The translations under genes and the position numbers were made by a program. Of a stretch of 6,073 nt of DNA, positions 4,857 through 6,073 are shown piece by piece (the first letter of the stretch is position 1; the number at the start of each line of letters is the position of its first letter). Source of the DNA: Bacillota bacterium (GTDB taxonomy: Bacteria; Bacillota; Clostridia; Tissierellales; Sedimentibacteraceae); contig JAFACY010000028.1 of assembly GCA_023425285.1 (NCBI GenBank), positions 1-6,073 of the forward strand. Direction: 5' to 3'. The notes beneath the pieces are model-generated. The model saw nothing but the letters and a program-made list of their open reading frames with translations. It searched no databases and had not been told where the DNA came from.

Positions 4857-5801
4857 CTATTCTTCAATGGATACTGTGCTATCCGCTTGTACTTGTACAC
4901 CCTTCGGCATCCAGAATCTAAGTGTGTCTTTTACCACTTTCAGTTCAATTTCATTGTGTATGAAGTTTTCTCCGTCTATGCATATATTTATGGGTTCCTG
5001 GCTTTTTAATTTAATGTTCTTACATTTTTTATATGTTATGATGTCTTTTAGCTTTTCATTTGTGAGATGCGTTCCTTCCTTATAGCTGCCTAATACGCTC
5101 AGTATTTTTAATCGTGAGATATTGCTTACAAAGCATAAATCCATTATACCGTCGTTTATTTTGGCTAATGGAGCGCATTTGTAGCCTCCTCCGTAGGAAT
5201 GACCGTTGGCGACAACTCCGAGCAGGAATGATCCTTTCAGAATCTCATCGCTATCTATTATTACCTCCAGTTCTTTTCCCAGTTTTTTAAACAGGTTATA
5301 AATAACGGACATGATGTAACATCCGGAACCGGTTATGAACGGGATTTTTTTGAATTTATGCATGCTGAATGCAGCATCGGCATCAAAGCCGATATTACAG
5401 ACAGAAACAGCATAATCATCATCAACTTTGATTAAATCTAAATTTACTGCCTCTCCGTTAATCTGAGCGTCTATGTTGTAGAAAAACTCATGATTATCAA
5501 AGTTCTTGACAAAATCGTTGCCAGAACCGCAGGGTATAACGCCGGCATAGACATTATCAAGACCTACACATGTATTTACGACATCGTGGAGGGTGCCGTC
5601 ACCTCCGCAGCCGTAAAAAACACTTTCAATGTTATCCTTGCATTTATTTGTTATAAAGCTTTTTATATCGTCCTTGGATTTGCTGAAATATACTTCGTAA
5701 TCAAAATCTTTTGTTTTTAGCTCACTGTGTATTGATTTTTCTATATCTTCCTGCAATTTGCCCTTGCCTGCTGCCGGATTGATAATAAATATGTGCCTCA
5801 T
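4857..5801 (-). CDS. Diacylglycerol kinase / YegS-like lipid kinase family protein
   Basis: The protein belongs to the DAGK-catalytic (NAD-kinase-like fold) lipid kinase family, which phosphorylates membrane lipids such as diacylglycerol using ATP. At 314 residues it is the normal bacterial size. Motifs seen: N-terminal INPAAGKGK (7-15), the nucleotide-binding GCGGDGTLHDVVN (64-76) with the GGDGT hallmark, GVIPCGSGNDF (87-97), GGGYKCAPLAKINDGIMD (204-221) with metal-site-type Asp217, and C-terminal IDGEN (275-279) carrying the conserved Asp-Gly-Glu. There is no signal peptide or clear membrane span, as is usual for these peripheral enzymes. The ATG at 5801 follows GAGGTGG (5812-5806), which overlaps the stop of the upstream MATE gene, so the two are probably co-transcribed. 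The lipid substrate cannot be read from sequence; DgkB-like diacylglycerol kinase is one candidate. Confidence 0.88.
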   Translation of the reverse strand: MRHIFIINPAAGKGKLQEDIEKSIHSELKTKDFDYEVYFSKSKDDIKSFITNKCKDNIESVFYGCGGDGTLHDVVNTCVGLDNVYAGVIPCGSGNDFVKNFDNHEFFYNIDAQINGEAVNLDLIKVDDDYAVSVCNIGFDADAAFSMHKFKKIPFITGSGCYIMSVIYNLFKKLGKELEVIIDSDEILKGSFLLGVVANGHSYGGGYKCAPLAKINDGIMDLCFVSNISRLKILSVLGSYKEGTHLTNEKLKDIITYKKCKNIKLKSQEPINICIDGENFIHNEIELKVVKDTLRFWMPKGVQVQADSTVSIEE

Positions 5802-5810
5802 GTTTCCACC

Positions 5811-6073
5811 TCAATTCATAATCAGATTGTTAAGCCATTTTTTACTCTTATATCTGCCTATTACGACGACAGCCTTTATTATTTCCTCACTGAATACCAC
5901 TGCTATTACATAATGTATGGGTAGTTTGAAAAACAGCACTGATATGAATGAAAGCGGAACACCTATGAACCATATTGAGATAATATCTACAACCATGCAG
6001 AATTTTGTGTCTCCGCCTGCTCTCAGTATGCCGCATATAAACAGATAAGTAAACATCTTAGGTGTAAAATATA
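5811..6073 (-). CDS. MATE family efflux transporter, C-terminal part (truncated by window edge)
   Basis: This is the C-terminal end of a multidrug and toxic compound extrusion (MATE) family membrane antiporter, which exports cationic compounds in exchange for Na+ or H+. The frame stays open from the TGA at 5813-5811 to the window edge. The Met at 6056 is internal, because codons for YFTPK precede it in frame. About 86 of the roughly 450 residues are visible. The ILRAGGDTKF motif typical of the MATE C-terminal half is followed by two hydrophobic helices (VDIISIWFIGVPLSFISVLF, then HYVIAVVFSEEIIKAVVVIG) and a basic tail ending KSKKWLNNLIMN. The gene ends 9 bases before the lipid-kinase start, suggesting one operon. 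The substrate is unknown. Confidence 0.85.
   Translation of the reverse strand, partial: YFTPKMFTYLFICGILRAGGDTKFCMVVDIISIWFIGVPLSFISVLFFKLPIHYVIAVVFSEEIIKAVVVIGRYKSKKWLNNLIMN

Noticed and set aside
5490..5720. 76-residue plus-strand open frame inside the lipid-kinase gene
   Set aside because: It is antisense to conserved kinase motifs (GGDGT and GSGND regions) and has no support of its own.

Overview
The window is an AT-rich chromosomal segment from a low-GC Gram-positive bacterium of the Bacillota, most likely a clostridium. The main reason is the gene order ecfA1-ecfA2-ecfT-truA-rplM-rpsI, a hallmark of the Bacillota ribosomal-protein region that in Bacillus and clostridia lies just downstream of rplQ. 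Strong AGGAGG-type ribosome binding sites, an L13-type mRNA leader and a preQ1-I riboswitch fit the same group. The species cannot be named from the sequence alone.

Plus strand, 1-3143: a tightly packed block of four genes overlapping by 7-10 bases. It encodes the two ATPases (EcfA1, 5'-truncated by the window edge, and EcfA2) and the membrane coupling subunit (EcfT) of an energy-coupling-factor vitamin transporter, followed by the tRNA pseudouridine synthase TruA. A near-consensus promoter starts 7 bases after the truA stop and drives a structured leader and then rplM-rpsI (ribosomal proteins L13 and S9), 3144-4128.

Plus strand, 4129-4817: a 182-base intergenic region rich in RNA structure leads to queT, the substrate-binding S component for queuosine precursors. 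The region holds a long imperfect hairpin that includes the rpsI stop codon, a perfect 8-bp GC-rich palindrome, a preQ1-I riboswitch aptamer, and a hairpin that hides the queT Shine-Dalgarno sequence. QueT needs an EcfA1-EcfA2-EcfT module to work, so the two ends of the plus-strand block are probably parts of one transporter. The riboswitch would shut queT down when preQ1 is plentiful.

Minus strand, 4818-6073: a bidirectional terminator separates queT from a convergent two-gene unit. This unit encodes a MATE-family multidrug/cation exporter (only its C-terminal end is in the window) and, 9 bases downstream, a diacylglycerol-kinase-like lipid kinase.

There are no tRNA or rRNA genes, CRISPR arrays, insertion sequences or phage genes. 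The gene content is conventional housekeeping, and the most interesting material is the regulatory RNA between rpsI and queT.
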